From Priestia megaterium NBRC 15308 = ATCC 14581 (GTDB lineage Bacteria; Bacillota; Bacilli; Bacillales; Bacillaceae_H): DNA of 64,000 bases. This document shows, piece after piece, positions 1-8,927 of the stretch. Position numbers and translations under genes: made by a program. The notes beneath the pieces were generated by a model. The model was not told the origin of the DNA. It saw only the letters and a list, made by a program, of their open reading frames with translations, and ran no database searches. How positions within the stretch are numbered: position 1 is the first letter of the stretch; each line of letters starts with the position of its first letter. The stretch covers positions 372,001 to 436,000 of the forward strand of contig NZ_CP009920.1 of assembly GCF_000832985.1 (NCBI RefSeq), written 5' to 3'.

Positions 1-91
1 ATGATAGCGTTTTACTAAAAAATTATACATGTTAAGATAATGTAGTTGTTTTAACTCAACCAATGTATTCAACTTTTTGCTTGAATAGAGC

Positions 92-129
92 AAGCTACCT
101 TTTTCCTATTTTGGGGTAGCCCTTTTTTT
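92..129 (+). terminator. Rho-independent terminator of an upstream gene outside the window
   Basis: Arms GCTACC (94-99) and GGTAGC (115-120) are followed by CC and seven T. It would end a rightward transcript entering from the left edge. The gene it serves is not in the window. Confidence 0.6.
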
Positions 130-189
130 ATCGTGATAAAATAAAATGTTGTTTTGGATCTATTCCTTCCTACCCTCGGTTTACATTCG

Positions 190-450
190 TTATTTACGAA
201 TCTGTTCAATCTCTTCTTCTGTAAGCTCCGTTAATTCAGATATTGTTTGATTATCCATACCTTTTTGCAGCATTCTTAATGCTACTCTCTTAATAGCTCT
301 TTTTCCCCCTTGCTTTTCAGCTTTTTTTAATGTCAATTTTTCATCTACTTGGAATTCCTGGTTTACTTCATAAGTCATTAACATTTGGGGATCCTCAGTT
401 ACACGTGCCCATTCATTCATCGCGTTTTTCAACGTTTGATCTTTCTCCAT
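190..450 (-). pseudogene. C-terminal remnant of Rpn/TIGR01784-type PD-(D/E)XK nuclease family protein
   Basis: The 86-residue product is charged and helical. It ends in a short helix-turn-helix-like tail (GMDNQTISELTELTEEEI), typical of the C-terminus of the large family once annotated as putative transposases and now grouped with Rpn recombination-promoting nucleases. The family's N-terminal nuclease core is absent, so this is probably a stub. The stub has its own GGAGG 8 bases before ATG at 450, which is why I prefer that start to the TTG at 465, so a small protein may still be made. It stands alone. The family assignment rests on pattern memory of the tail only. Confidence 0.5.
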
Positions 451-806
451 TACAACTTCCTCCAAAAATGAGTAAAATCTTCATCTCTTGACACTTTAAA
501 CAACAGTAATTGTTTTACTAATTATGTGTCTCTTTTACGATACTATTCTCACCTATTCCAAAATCAAATTAATCCCATAAAGCTTGTCCGTTCACCCTAA
601 AACTAAAAAAGAGTAATTACTGCATTAGGGGAGGTGTAGGTAGTAATGTAAGATGTGCTCGGTTGTTTATATGCCGAGGTTAGCTTGGTGATAAATAGGG
701 TTTTGATTCAGAAGCAACTAACAAATTATTTATTTAATTTATATGTTTTTTCTTATAGTTGCACATATTAAAAACAATACTAAATGAAAGCGAGATGAGA
801 TAAGTA
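451..806. other. Intergenic stretch, no gene seen
   Basis: AT-rich sequence between a leftward remnant and a rightward small gene. I see no open frame with a ribosome binding site and no strong hairpin. It presumably holds promoters for both neighbours. Confidence 0.5.
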
Positions 807-962
807 ATGTCAAAACAAGGGATACAGAAAAAGAATCAGACAAGAGAGCAAGTAGAGAAGCAAGATAAAAGAAATGATGTCGAATTAGGCAATGAATTTC
901 AAACTGGCAACACAAGTTCTCAGAGCCAGAAAAAAAGTGGACGCCAAGTAAATAAAAAATAA
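807..962 (+). CDS. Small hydrophilic protein, 51 aa, possibly spore-associated
   Basis: The product starts MSKQGIQKKN and is rich in Gln, Lys, Asn and Ser with no hydrophobic segment. The composition, and an ELGNEF-like stretch in a Q/N-rich context, recall gamma-type small acid-soluble spore proteins, but the repeats of SspE are missing, so the link is only suggestive. A weak GAGATGAG lies 8-10 bases before the ATG. A strong terminator follows 23 bases after the stop, which supports a real monocistronic gene. Confidence 0.5.
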   Translation: MSKQGIQKKNQTREQVEKQDKRNDVELGNEFQTGNTSSQSQKKSGRQVNKK

Positions 963-984
963 ATTTAACCTTTCAAAGATAATA

Positions 985-1029
985 AGAAACCTCAGTTCAA
1001 ATTTATGACTTGAACCGAGGTTTCTTTTA
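985..1029 (+). terminator. Rho-independent terminator of the 51-aa gene
   Basis: A 15-bp stem, GAAACCTC-A-GTTCAA against TTGAACCGAGGTTTC, has one mismatch and is followed by TTTTA. Confidence 0.85.
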
Positions 1030-1167
1030 TAGAGTGAAGAAGAATTATACGAAAAACAGGCACCAAGCTAAAGAGAATTTGAATTCTATTATGGAAACAG
1101 AATTCAAATAAAAAAGTGTAACTTAACATAACCACTCTTTTCGAAACTTATAATAAAAACGACCTTT

Positions 1168-2172
1168 TTATGAATACGATATTATCTTATATCTCTTTTT
1201 ATATTTACCCTCAAATTTTCTAACCTGATTCTCTGTATAAAAGTGTGCTACTTTATATTCGTCGTTATTATAGGCTTCTGCGATTCTAAGAGGTTGTTTA
1301 ACATCTTTTGGATAGTAAGTCGGCATTATGGTCGATATACGATTATAAGTCAGAACACCTGTATTTTTGCTTTTTTCACGATTTAGTAGATAAAGTCCTT
1401 TAAATATTGCTTCAAATCGTCCCGAAGAGGTTTTTGCATATGCGAATAGCGCGATCTTCTGATTCAGCTGATACATTCTTTTTTGAAAGTAGGTTTCGTT
1501 CTCTTCTGGAATTGTATTATATTCAATAAATATTTCCTCATTTTCAAGAAGTTGATTGTTCCACGTTTCATTAGGGAAAAATTTTAATCTTTTAATATCT
1601 GTATCTTCTTCAAACTTGTGCGGCGCGCCGCTTTTTTGAATCCCGTGAGCATAGCCAGCTCCGAACACATTGCAACAGTCTGCAACTAACCGTAAAGAAA
1701 CATTGTCATCAGCATCTATATATCCTTGTTCAATATAAGTATTTGGATCATATTCCTTCTCCAAATCCCATGGAATAAACCATTTCTCCTTTGTTAGCAG
1801 ATTAATTTTTTCTACTACCTGGTCGATCTTTTCGTGAATCTTTTCAAGAGATTGAGTAGCATCTATTCTGATAAATTCACAATCTAACGCATTCACAATA
1901 TCGTTTTTTCTAATTTCATCCAGTGTTTGATTTATATCATTCTTATGATGGGCTTCATCAATTTCAACCGCCAAATTAAACTGCGGAAAATACAAATCAA
2001 TTAATCCGTATTCAGCCTTTTGGTTTTTATTTGATCGTACTACATACTGTTGAGTATTTATTTTTATATCGTAATTATCAAGCAAATGCCAGATCCTTGT
2101 AATGATATAATTTTCATCGTTTTTTTTATTCGTTTTCGCTAATTGTCTTTTAATATAATCATACTTGTTCAT
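1168..2172 (-). CDS. AbaSI/PvuRts1I-like modification-dependent restriction endonuclease
   Basis: The 334-residue product has an N-terminal Vsr-like PD-(D/E)XK nuclease: LIDLYFPQFNLAVEIDE gives Asp59, Glu70 and Asp72, followed by His75-His76. A linker with PWDLEKEYDPNTYIEQGYID (about 136-155) leads into a C-terminal region of the size expected for an SRA-like base-flipping domain. This order matches AbaSI, which cuts DNA near 5-hydroxymethylcytosine or its glucosylated form and so restricts T-even-like phages. Many motifs (TRIWHLLD, QQYVVR, DLYFP, PNTYI) match my memory of AbaSI. No methyltransferase adjoins it, as expected for a modification-dependent enzyme. I chose ATG at 2172, with AGAGGA 12 bases upstream, over the GTG at 2211. 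Modified-base preference is unknown. Confidence 0.75.
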   Translation of the reverse strand: MNKYDYIKRQLAKTNKKNDENYIITRIWHLLDNYDIKINTQQYVVRSNKNQKAEYGLIDLYFPQFNLAVEIDEAHHKNDINQTLDEIRKNDIVNALDCEFIRIDATQSLEKIHEKIDQVVEKINLLTKEKWFIPWDLEKEYDPNTYIEQGYIDADDNVSLRLVADCCNVFGAGYAHGIQKSGAPHKFEEDTDIKRLKFFPNETWNNQLLENEEIFIEYNTIPEENETYFQKRMYQLNQKIALFAYAKTSSGRFEAIFKGLYLLNREKSKNTGVLTYNRISTIMPTYYPKDVKQPLRIAEAYNNDEYKVAHFYTENQVRKFEGKYKKRYKIISYS

Positions 2173-2534
2173 TACTTTTCTAGATCCTCTCTTTTTCCTC
2201 TGCTGTAGCACTATAAAAATGAATGCCTAAATAACCATATCCAAACGGTGAAGGCAGTGCAACTCTTTTGATGAACTGTCTACTGGACCTTGCCTTTACG
2301 ATTCCTCCCTCTTGTTGCTATAAGTTTCTGCTAGTTATTTTGAGGTACATACTCACATACTATTTCCAACATTTATATATTGGTAAAATAAATAATATAT
2401 ACTAAAATTAACCGCAACAAACATATCGAGACTTAATTTCAAGATAATAAGTCCCTATTAGTGTATATTAAGCAGTTTGATCTAACCTATTATTAAAATA
2501 AGGAAATTTAATATTGTAATATAACTATATATAT
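2173..2534. other. Intergenic stretch between divergent genes
   Basis: AT-rich sequence with no supported open frame. It must contain the promoters for the leftward nuclease and the rightward DUF4352 gene; neither core promoter is unambiguous. Confidence 0.5.
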
Positions 2535-2594
2535 GTAAACATTAAACATGTATTTTAAATACATAATAAATGCATGTTTAATGTTTACAGGAGG
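2535..2594 (+). promoter_or_regulatory. Perfect 16-bp inverted repeat abutting a ribosome binding site
   Basis: GTAAACATTAAACATG (2535-2550) is repeated exactly inverted at 2573-2588, with a 22-base spacer. AGGAGG follows with no gap at 2589-2594. If transcribed, it forms a leader hairpin stacked against the Shine-Dalgarno sequence; as DNA it could be an operator. There is no T-tract, so it is not a terminator. Confidence 0.65.
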
Positions 2595-2606
2595 AAATGT
2601 ACTGAA

Positions 2607-3158
2607 ATGAAAAAGTTTTTTAAGATTGGCTGTTTAGGATTTATCATTCTTATTGCACTTATTGTAGTAATTGCTGTCGTAGCATCAGGTGGAGACGATA
2701 GTGGTTCTGGATCTAGTTCTAACTCTTCAAAATCAGAAGAACAAAAAGCTCATAAAGTGGGAGACACTTTTACAGTAGATAATAAAGCGGAAGTTTCTGT
2801 AACAAAAGTAGAGGAAAGAGAACAAGTTGGAAACCAATATGCAAACAAAAAAGCTTCTGAAGGCGGTACACTTGTTGCTATTCAATGGGCTGTTAAAAAC
2901 ATCTCTGACAAACCATTAGGTGCTTTTTCAACCCCAACAATTAACCTCGTTGATGAAAAAGGTACAAAATATGACGCTGATATTGATGCAACATCAAATT
3001 ATGCAGTTGAAACTAACATTGATGACTCTAAGATTGCAAGTGATTTAAATCCGGGTATCAAAGTTACGGATGTTGACGTATTTGAGGTTTCAAAAGATAG
3101 CTATGCAAAAGGTACATGGTATATTGAAATAAACGGAAGTAAAGTTCAAATTAAATAA
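2607..3158 (+). CDS. DUF4352 domain-containing surface protein
   Basis: The 183-residue product begins with a basic N-terminus (MKKFFKIG) and one long hydrophobic segment (about 8-28), then a low-complexity Gly/Ser/Asp linker. After it comes a beta-rich domain of the DUF4352/MPT63-like immunoglobulin fold (VGDTFTVDNKAEVSVTKVE, then LVAIQWAVKNISDKPL). No lipobox follows the hydrophobic segment, so it is probably an extracellular domain on a single membrane anchor. ATG at 2607 lies 12 bases from AGGAGG; the longer frame starting at 2574 would begin inside the inverted repeat and is unlikely. The gene is monocistronic, with a strong terminator after it. Function of this family is generally unknown. 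Confidence 0.8.
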   Translation: MKKFFKIGCLGFIILIALIVVIAVVASGGDDSGSGSSSNSSKSEEQKAHKVGDTFTVDNKAEVSVTKVEEREQVGNQYANKKASEGGTLVAIQWAVKNISDKPLGAFSTPTINLVDEKGTKYDADIDATSNYAVETNIDDSKIASDLNPGIKVTDVDVFEVSKDSYAKGTWYIEINGSKVQIK

Positions 3159-3176
3159 TATTTTTCCATAGAGTAA

Positions 3177-3213
3177 AAAGCTCACTAAACGTTCAACGTT
3201 TAGTGAGCTTTAT
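3177..3213 (+). terminator. Strong terminator after the DUF4352 gene
   Basis: AAGCTCACTAAACGTT pairs perfectly with AACGTTTAGTGAGCTT, followed by TATTATATTT. The symmetry lets it work in both directions. Confidence 0.85.
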
Positions 3214-3342
3214 TATATTTATACTATTATCTATACCTGTGAGAGAGTATATGGGGAAACGGTCTTTTTTTCTGCAGAGAATGTGGAATAGTAGCGGGAT
3301 ACTATATACTTATTTCAAACAAATTCAATTTACGCACCAAAA

Positions 3343-3957
3343 TTATAAATAGAGTCCCTTAATGTAAATTGATGCGATATTCTTAGCAATTTGTTCTACA
3401 GGATGCTTATATTCATTACGAACAATTTCCCAAAGGTACATTTCATTAGTGAAAAACCACCCTCTTGCTACTAGCTCGTTATGTACATCTTTACGTGCTA
3501 ATCCATTGCGCTGCGCATAGGCAATGTCTTCTGAAATTCGTTGAATAAACTTTTCCCGAATGTTCTTCCATTTCTCTGAAACGAGAGGAGAAATACCAAT
3601 AGCCTGCTCAAACACTTGCAGCATTTTTTGTTCATCCTCAGCCATTTTTAAAAACTCGTTCGTTTGTTTATGAATCATTTCTTCTGCTTCATTTACAGAT
3701 GCGGGTAAAAATGCAGCCTCGGCAATTTCATAAAATTTCTCCATAACATTCTCCATTAATACAACTAAAAAGTCTTCTTTTCCTTCGAAATGAACGTATG
3801 CAGTACCATACCCAACCTTTGCCTTTTTTATTATTTGAGTGATAGTCGCTTTGTGAAAACCTTCTTGTATAAATACTTCTCTTGCAGCTTCTAATAATTT
3901 TTGTCGAGTCTTTATTGAACGTAAATGCCGTTTATCTTCAATGTTATTCTCATTCAT
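3343..3957 (-). CDS. TetR/AcrR-family regulator, likely controls the kynurenine operon
   Basis: The 204-residue product has a TetR N-terminal DNA-binding domain: TRQKLLEAAREVFIQEGFHKATITQIIKKAKVGYGTAYVHFEGKEDF in full covers about residues 15-60, with the helix-turn-helix at about 36-55. An all-helical ligand-binding domain follows. ATG at 3957 is preceded by GGGAGGAAGG; the frame upstream of it is hydrophobic and lacks a ribosome binding site. The gene is divergent from kynU, and a 13-bp palindrome overlaps the kynU -35 box, so it probably represses kynU and itself. The inducer is probably a tryptophan catabolite, which is an inference from position only. Confidence 0.85.
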   Translation of the reverse strand: MNENNIEDKRHLRSIKTRQKLLEAAREVFIQEGFHKATITQIIKKAKVGYGTAYVHFEGKEDFLVVLMENVMEKFYEIAEAAFLPASVNEAEEMIHKQTNEFLKMAEDEQKMLQVFEQAIGISPLVSEKWKNIREKFIQRISEDIAYAQRNGLARKDVHNELVARGWFFTNEMYLWEIVRNEYKHPVEQIAKNIASIYIKGLYL

Positions 3958-4075
3958 TAAGGTTCCTTCCTCCCTATCCGTTTTACTCTCTAGGATATAG
4001 AAGTTTTCACAAAACGAAAAGAAATAAAGATAATTTATTACAAAAATTATTTTTTTAATTTTCAAAATTATATTA

Positions 4076-4105
4076 TTGACACTGTGTCATATTCTTTGTT
4101 ACGAT
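4076..4105 (+). promoter_or_regulatory. kyn operon promoter with overlapping palindromic operator
   Basis: The -35 TTGACA (4076-4081) and -10 TACGAT (4100-4105) are separated by 18 bases. TGACACTGTGTCA (4077-4089) is a perfect 13-bp palindrome lying across the -35, a typical TetR-family operator position. The start codon of kynU is 41 bases after the -10. Confidence 0.65.
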
Positions 4106-4146
4106 TCTTCTAGGATACATATTAAGTAATGCAGAGGAGGAAAATT

Positions 4147-5433
4147 ATGCAATTAAATACCTTTAAACCCACATTAGAGTACGCCAAACAGTTAGATCAA
4201 GAAGACTCCCTTTCAAGTTTTCGTGACGAATTTTATTTAAAGCCTGATTCCATATATATGGATGGAAACTCATTGGGGCTTCTTTCTAAAAGAGCTGAAC
4301 GCAGACTTATAGAAGTGTTAAATGATTGGAAAGAACAAGGAATTGATGGATGGACTCAAGGGAAACACCCATGGTTCTCCTTGTCCGAAAAATTAGGTGA
4401 AATGAGTGCGCCGTTAGTTGGGGCTTCTAGCGAAGAAGTGATTGTAACCGGTTCGACAACAGTTAACCTTCATCAGCTTGTAGCTACTTTCTACAGTCCA
4501 AAAGGAACGCGCACAAAGATTTTAGCTGATGAATTGACCTTCCCATCTGATATTTATGCGCTTCAAAGTCAGCTGCGAACCCATGGATACAATCCAGATA
4601 CTCATCTTATACGTGTAAAAAGCCGCGATGGCCGTTTTTTAGAAGAAGATGACATTATTGAGGCTATGACCGATGAGATTGCTTTAATTATCTTACCGAC
4701 TGTACTCTATCGCAGCGGCCAAATATTAGATATGGAACGATTGACGGCTGAAGCACACAAGCGTGGAATTTTGATTGGATTTGATGGCTGCCACTCTATT
4801 GGTGCGATCCCTCACTCCTTTAGTAAATGGGATGTTGATTTTGCATATTGGTGTAATTATAAGCACTTAAACGGTGGACCTGGCTGTGTAGGCGGTTTAT
4901 ATGTAAATAAAAAACATTTTGGAACAGCACCTGGTTTAGCAGGATGGTTTAGTTCAAAAAAAGAAAAGCAGTTTGATATGAAGCACATATTAACACCTGC
5001 TGATTCAGCCGGTGCTTATCAAATTGGAACACCCCATGTTTTAAGTCTTGCTCCTTTAATTGGATCGCTAGAAATTTTCACTGAGGCTGGTATAGATAAT
5101 ATTCGAGCTAAATCTCTTAAAATCAATCATTATTTAATGTATTTATTAGAAAAAGAGCTGAGTGACTTCAAATTTACCATTGGAAGCCCTAGAGAAGATA
5201 AAAAGCGCGGAGGGCACGTAAGTCTTGAACATAAGGAAGCAGCGCGCATTTGTAAAGCATTAAAAGAGAATGGTATCATTCCAGATTTTCGCGCTCCCAA
5301 TATTATTCGTCTGGCTCCTGTTTCTCTTTATACTTCTTATACAGAAGTTTGGGAAGTAGTACAAACTTTGAAGAAAATTATGAACGATAAAGAATATGAA
5401 AAATTTAAAAATGAACGTGAAGTAGTGGCGTAA
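4147..5433 (+). CDS. kynU: Kynureninase
   Basis: This PLP enzyme splits L-kynurenine into anthranilate and L-alanine. The 428-residue length is normal for bacterial kynureninase. Visible signatures are [12 protein letters not shown] near the N-terminus, the cofactor pocket FDGCHSIGA, and [14 protein letters not shown] carrying the Schiff-base lysine (Lys239). ATG at 4147 follows AGAGGAGG by 7 bases and is preferred to the ATG at 4129, which precedes the ribosome binding site. It is first in a rightward operon with a permease, kynA and kynB. Here it comes before the enzymes acting earlier in the pathway. Confidence 0.97.
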   Translation: MQLNTFKPTLEYAKQLDQEDSLSSFRDEFYLKPDSIYMDGNSLGLLSKRAERRLIEVLNDWKEQGIDGWTQGKHPWFSLSEKLGEMSAPLVGASSEEVIVTGSTTVNLHQLVATFYSPKGTRTKILADELTFPSDIYALQSQLRTHGYNPDTHLIRVKSRDGRFLEEDDIIEAMTDEIALIILPTVLYRSGQILDMERLTAEAHKRGILIGFDGCHSIGAIPHSFSKWDVDFAYWCNYKHLNGGPGCVGGLYVNKKHFGTAPGLAGWFSSKKEKQFDMKHILTPADSAGAYQIGTPHVLSLAPLIGSLEIFTEAGIDNIRAKSLKINHYLMYLLEKELSDFKFTIGSPREDKKRGGHVSLEHKEAARICKALKENGIIPDFRAPNIIRLAPVSLYTSYTEVWEVVQTLKKIMNDKEYEKFKNEREVVA

Positions 5434-5464
5434 AACCTAAACTACTTGTTTTTTTAACAAGAAA

Positions 5465-5478
5465 AGTAAGCGCTTTCT
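5465..5478. promoter_or_regulatory. Possible CcpA cre-like site between kynU and the permease
   Basis: AGTAAGCGCTTTCT matches the core of the catabolite-responsive element (TGNAARCGNWWWCA) except at the outer positions. It is 118 bases into the intergenic gap and could act as a roadblock in the operon. A better site lies at 19023. Confidence 0.4.
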
Positions 5479-5550
5479 AAAACTTAAGGAAGCTATTTGA
5501 CGTAGATATGCAGCCAAACCATTATTTTGAAACTATGAGGGAGATGAAAT

Positions 5551-6993
5551 ATGAAAACCCACAATACTCAATTGCCAAACAAAGATGACGCAGAAAAGGG
5601 ATTGAAACGAAATCTAAAAACAAGTCAATTGACAATGATTTCGATGGGCTGTGCAATTGGAACTGGACTTTTCTTAGGCAGTGGACTTGCGATTCAAACA
5701 GCTGGACCTAGTGTATTGGTTAGTTATGCTTTAGGAGCTTTTGTTGTATTACTTTTAATGGGGTGTCTGGCAGAAATGACAGTGGCCCACCCTACTTCTG
5801 GATCGTTTGGAACAATTTCCGAAAAATATGTACATCCCCTGGCAGGCTTTTTGGTTCGCTATTCATACTGGATAGCCAACGTTCTCGCCGTTGGAGTAGA
5901 AGTAAGTGCAATAGCCGTGTATATGAAGTACTGGTTTCCAAGCGTTCCGGGTATTGTCTGGATTTTAGTGTTTGCTACCATATTAATCTATGTAAACGCA
6001 ACCAGTGTTAATACGTTTGCTACTTTTGAGTATTGGTTTTCTATGATAAAAATTAGTGCGATTGTGGGCTTTATTCTTTTAGGGTCCTATGTTCTGTATG
6101 GAACAGATGCACGTCCTAATATGGGTACAGGTAATTTTGTAAATGATGGTGGATTCCTTCCTTTCGGGTGGTGGGGAATGTGGGTAGCTGTCTTTATTTC
6201 CCTCTTTAGTTTCTTAGGAACCGAAATGATTGCAGTTACAGCTGGAGAAGCAAAAGAGCCTGATATAGCCGTTCCGAAGGCTTTAAAAGCAACTGTGTTT
6301 CGTTTAACTACTTTTTACGTTTTGACTATAGGCATCATGTTAATGATTGTTCCATGGAAGTCAGCTCAAGTTGATAAAAGTCCATTTGTGAAAGTAATGG
6401 AAATTCTGAATATCCCTGCTGCCTCTGGAATTATGAATTTTATTATTTTAACGGCTGCTTTATCAGCTATGAATAGTCAGTTATATGCTTCCACACGTAT
6501 GATGTTCTCCCTCTCTCAAAGTAAATATGCACCAGCTTTTTTAGGGAGACTAAGCAAAAAAGGTGTACCGCTATGGGCCCTTGCTGTATCAACCCTGGGC
6601 ATTTTTCTTGCGGCAGCAGTTAATGGACTGCTCCCAAGCTCTTCGTATGCCTTTATGATGGGTATTTCAATGTTCGGAGCTATGTTCACATGGCTTATGA
6701 TATTTGTTTCTCACCTCTACTTCCGAAAAAAATGGGAGAAATCTGGCGGAAGAAAATTACCGGTAAGAATGCTTGGCTTCCCCTATTTTACGATTTTAGG
6801 AGCCATCTTATTACTCGGTTTAATGATTACCACTTGGTTTACAGATTTTAAAATTATGCTTCAGTTTGGAATTCCTTGGTTAGCTTTCTTATCCATTGCT
6901 TATTTTATCTCTAAGAAAAGAAAAGTTAACCATCATTTTGCAGAAGATATGGCTAATAGCAGCTTAAAAGAAGAATTAAAGGAATTACGTTAA
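5551..6993 (+). CDS. APC-family amino acid permease, probable tryptophan or kynurenine importer
   Basis: The 480-residue membrane protein has about twelve hydrophobic segments. It has the amino acid-polyamine-organocation signature at the start: LKTSQLTMISMGCAIGTGLFLGSG (about 22-45), followed by AGPSVLVSYALGAFVVLLLMGCLAEM. The family imports amino acids by proton symport. A GAGGGAGATG ribosome binding site precedes ATG. Position between kynU and kynA in a tryptophan-catabolic operon suggests tryptophan or kynurenine as substrate; the sequence itself does not prove specificity, and close relatives carry GABA, proline or aromatic amino acids. Confidence 0.85.
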   Translation: MKTHNTQLPNKDDAEKGLKRNLKTSQLTMISMGCAIGTGLFLGSGLAIQTAGPSVLVSYALGAFVVLLLMGCLAEMTVAHPTSGSFGTISEKYVHPLAGFLVRYSYWIANVLAVGVEVSAIAVYMKYWFPSVPGIVWILVFATILIYVNATSVNTFATFEYWFSMIKISAIVGFILLGSYVLYGTDARPNMGTGNFVNDGGFLPFGWWGMWVAVFISLFSFLGTEMIAVTAGEAKEPDIAVPKALKATVFRLTTFYVLTIGIMLMIVPWKSAQVDKSPFVKVMEILNIPAASGIMNFIILTAALSAMNSQLYASTRMMFSLSQSKYAPAFLGRLSKKGVPLWALAVSTLGIFLAAAVNGLLPSSSYAFMMGISMFGAMFTWLMIFVSHLYFRKKWEKSGGRKLPVRMLGFPYFTILGAILLLGLMITTWFTDFKIMLQFGIPWLAFLSIAYFISKKRKVNHHFAEDMANSSLKEELKELR

Positions 6994-7032
6994 CGTTCAA
7001 GTTATTTTACATAAAAACAAGGGGGATACAAA

Positions 7033-7887
7033 ATGAAAACGACAAATAATAAGGCACCAAATGCAGTTGAACTAGAGAAAGAACTTCAAACGGACTTTCA
7101 GAAATCTATGTCGTATGGAGACTACCTGCACCTTGATAAAATATTATCTAGTCAGCATAGACTTTCTAATCACCATGATGAAATGCTGTTTATTGTCATC
7201 CATCAAGCTAGTGAACTATGGATGAAATTAATTTTACATGAGGTAACAGCTGCTATTCAGTGCATCCGTGGTAATAACCTGGAACCTTCATTTAAAATGT
7301 TATCACGCGTTTCAAGAATTCAGCAGCAGCTAATTCAATCTTGGAGTGTTCTCTCTACGCTAACACCAGCAGAGTACATGGAATTTAGAGATAAATTAGG
7401 TCAATCTTCTGGCTTTCAATCTTATCAAAATCGCCTGATAGAATTTGCTTTAGGAAATAAAAATGTCCATACACTCTCTGTTTACCAGCATGACGCGGAT
7501 TTGTATCAAAAAATGCAAACGGCTCTTCATGAGCCTAGTATCTATGATGCTGCTGTTCATGCTCTTATGAAACGCGGATTGCAGGTAGATCAAGAGGTCT
7601 TACAAAGAGATTGTTCACAGCCTTACGAACCGAATGCCAGCGTAGAGGATGCGTGGCTTACTGTATACCGTAACGTTGATCAGTATTGGGACTTATACGA
7701 ATTAGCAGAAAAATTAGTTGATATCGGAAATCAACAGCAAATGTGGCGATTTAGTCATATGAGTACAGTAGAAAGAATTATTGGAAACAAACAAGGTACA
7801 GGCGGATCTTCTGGAGTGAATTACTTAAAGAGAGCTCTGGATCAGCACTTCTTCCCAGAACTATGGAGCCTGCGAACGAAGCTATAA
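7033..7887 (+). CDS. kynA: Tryptophan 2,3-dioxygenase
   Basis: This haem enzyme opens the indole ring of L-tryptophan to give N-formylkynurenine. The 284 residues match bacterial TDO. Seen are [15 protein letters not shown] and [19 protein letters not shown] (substrate pocket) and [14 protein letters not shown], which holds the proximal haem-ligand histidine of the family. The C-terminus [19 protein letters not shown] is typical. AGGGGG precedes the ATG. It is third in the operon, 32 bases before kynB. Confidence 0.97.
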   Translation: MKTTNNKAPNAVELEKELQTDFQKSMSYGDYLHLDKILSSQHRLSNHHDEMLFIVIHQASELWMKLILHEVTAAIQCIRGNNLEPSFKMLSRVSRIQQQLIQSWSVLSTLTPAEYMEFRDKLGQSSGFQSYQNRLIEFALGNKNVHTLSVYQHDADLYQKMQTALHEPSIYDAAVHALMKRGLQVDQEVLQRDCSQPYEPNASVEDAWLTVYRNVDQYWDLYELAEKLVDIGNQQQMWRFSHMSTVERIIGNKQGTGGSSGVNYLKRALDQHFFPELWSLRTKL

Positions 7888-7919
7888 ATATTCTATAAAA
7901 AGATAGAGAGGTAGTAAGA

Positions 7920-8570
7920 ATGAGCAAATGGATTGATATTTCACAGCCTCTAGACGACAAAATAGCAAGATGGCCTGGTGATACTCCCTTTTCTTATGAA
8001 GTGAATTGGAGTAAAGAAGAGACCGGTTCTGTAAATGTTGGAAAAATAACAATGAGTATCCATACCGGTACTCATATCGATGCACCTTTTCATTTTGATA
8101 GTGATGGAAAAAAGGTTATTGATTTAGACTTAGATTTATATATTGGACGTACAAAAGTTGTCCATATCCCAGCTAATAAAAGCATTGGAATAAATGAATT
8201 GTCAGATGTTAATTTAAAAAGTGTTACACGCTTATTGATTCGAACAGACGCGTGGCAAGACCGAAGTGTTTTCCCGGAAACCATTCCTTACATTGAACCA
8301 AGCTTAGCTTCTTACTTAGCTAAGTTTGGCATTCGCCTGCTAGGCATTGATCTGCCTTCAGTAGATCCACTCGATAGTAAAGAACTAGCGGCTCACCATG
8401 AACTTGCATACCATAAAATTCACATTTTAGAAGGTGTTTTACTAGATAAAATCCCTTCAGGAGACTATGAACTAATCGCAGCTCCTCTTCCTTTAGTTGA
8501 AGCTGATGGAAGTCCTGTGCGCGCGCTGCTGAAAAAAGCGACTATTAAAAGAGCAATTCTTTTCCCTTAG
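7920..8570 (+). CDS. kynB: Kynurenine formamidase (arylformamidase), cyclase family
   Basis: The enzyme hydrolyses N-formylkynurenine to kynurenine and formate. The 216-residue length and the metal-binding motif HTGTHIDAPFHF (about 52-63), plus LGIDLPSVDPLDS and HHELAYHKIHILEG, identify the KynB metal-dependent type. It has its own GAGAGG site 8 bases before ATG. It closes the rightward operon and is followed within 20 bases by a bidirectional terminator. Confidence 0.96.
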   Translation: MSKWIDISQPLDDKIARWPGDTPFSYEVNWSKEETGSVNVGKITMSIHTGTHIDAPFHFDSDGKKVIDLDLDLYIGRTKVVHIPANKSIGINELSDVNLKSVTRLLIRTDAWQDRSVFPETIPYIEPSLASYLAKFGIRLLGIDLPSVDPLDSKELAAHHELAYHKIHILEGVLLDKIPSGDYELIAAPLPLVEADGSPVRALLKKATIKRAILFP

Positions 8571-8588
8571 ATAGTTTCCGATGTATAC

Positions 8589-8623
8589 AAAAAAGAGCGG
8601 TATATAAATATACCGCTCTTTTA
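8589..8623. terminator. Bidirectional terminator between the convergent tryptophan operons
   Basis: AAAAGAGCGGTATA pairs with TATACCGCTCTTTT, giving A- and T-tracts on both sides. It can stop kynB transcripts and those of the leftward anthranilate operon. Confidence 0.9.
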
Positions 8624-8648
8624 TTATAGCTATTCAAATTTTTTCAAC

Positions 8649-8849
8649 TTATTTCTTATTCATATCTATTTCTTTCCTTGATACTCCTGCAATTCCCCAG
8701 TGCGAAGATGGAACCTCGTTGACAATGATCCTTACTCTCTCCTTTTCAATGTCAAAGCTGTTAGAAATTGCTTCGGTTACTTCTACTAACATGTTTTTAA
8801 TGTCTTTTTCTTCTCTTCCTTCCAAAAGGTGAACTTGTACAATCGGCAT
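8649..8849 (-). CDS. 4-oxalocrotonate tautomerase family protein
   Basis: The 66-residue protein starts MPIVQVHLLEGREE, so Pro1 after Met removal is the catalytic base of the tautomerase superfamily. VRIIVNEVPSSHWGIAG supplies the usual arginine and tryptophan of the active site. ATG at 8849, not the upstream TTG at 8867, is required to expose Pro1. The expected role is ketonisation of 2-hydroxymuconate (oxalocrotonate) before decarboxylation. It is the last gene of the leftward operon, 78 bases after the decarboxylase. Confidence 0.9.
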   Translation of the reverse strand: MPIVQVHLLEGREEKDIKNMLVEVTEAISNSFDIEKERVRIIVNEVPSSHWGIAGVSRKEIDMNKK

Positions 8850-8927
8850 ACTATCGACTTCCCTCAAAGTTTTCTATACAACAAAAGGTCTTTATATTCA
8901 GATGAAATAATTATTAAAAAATTCTAG

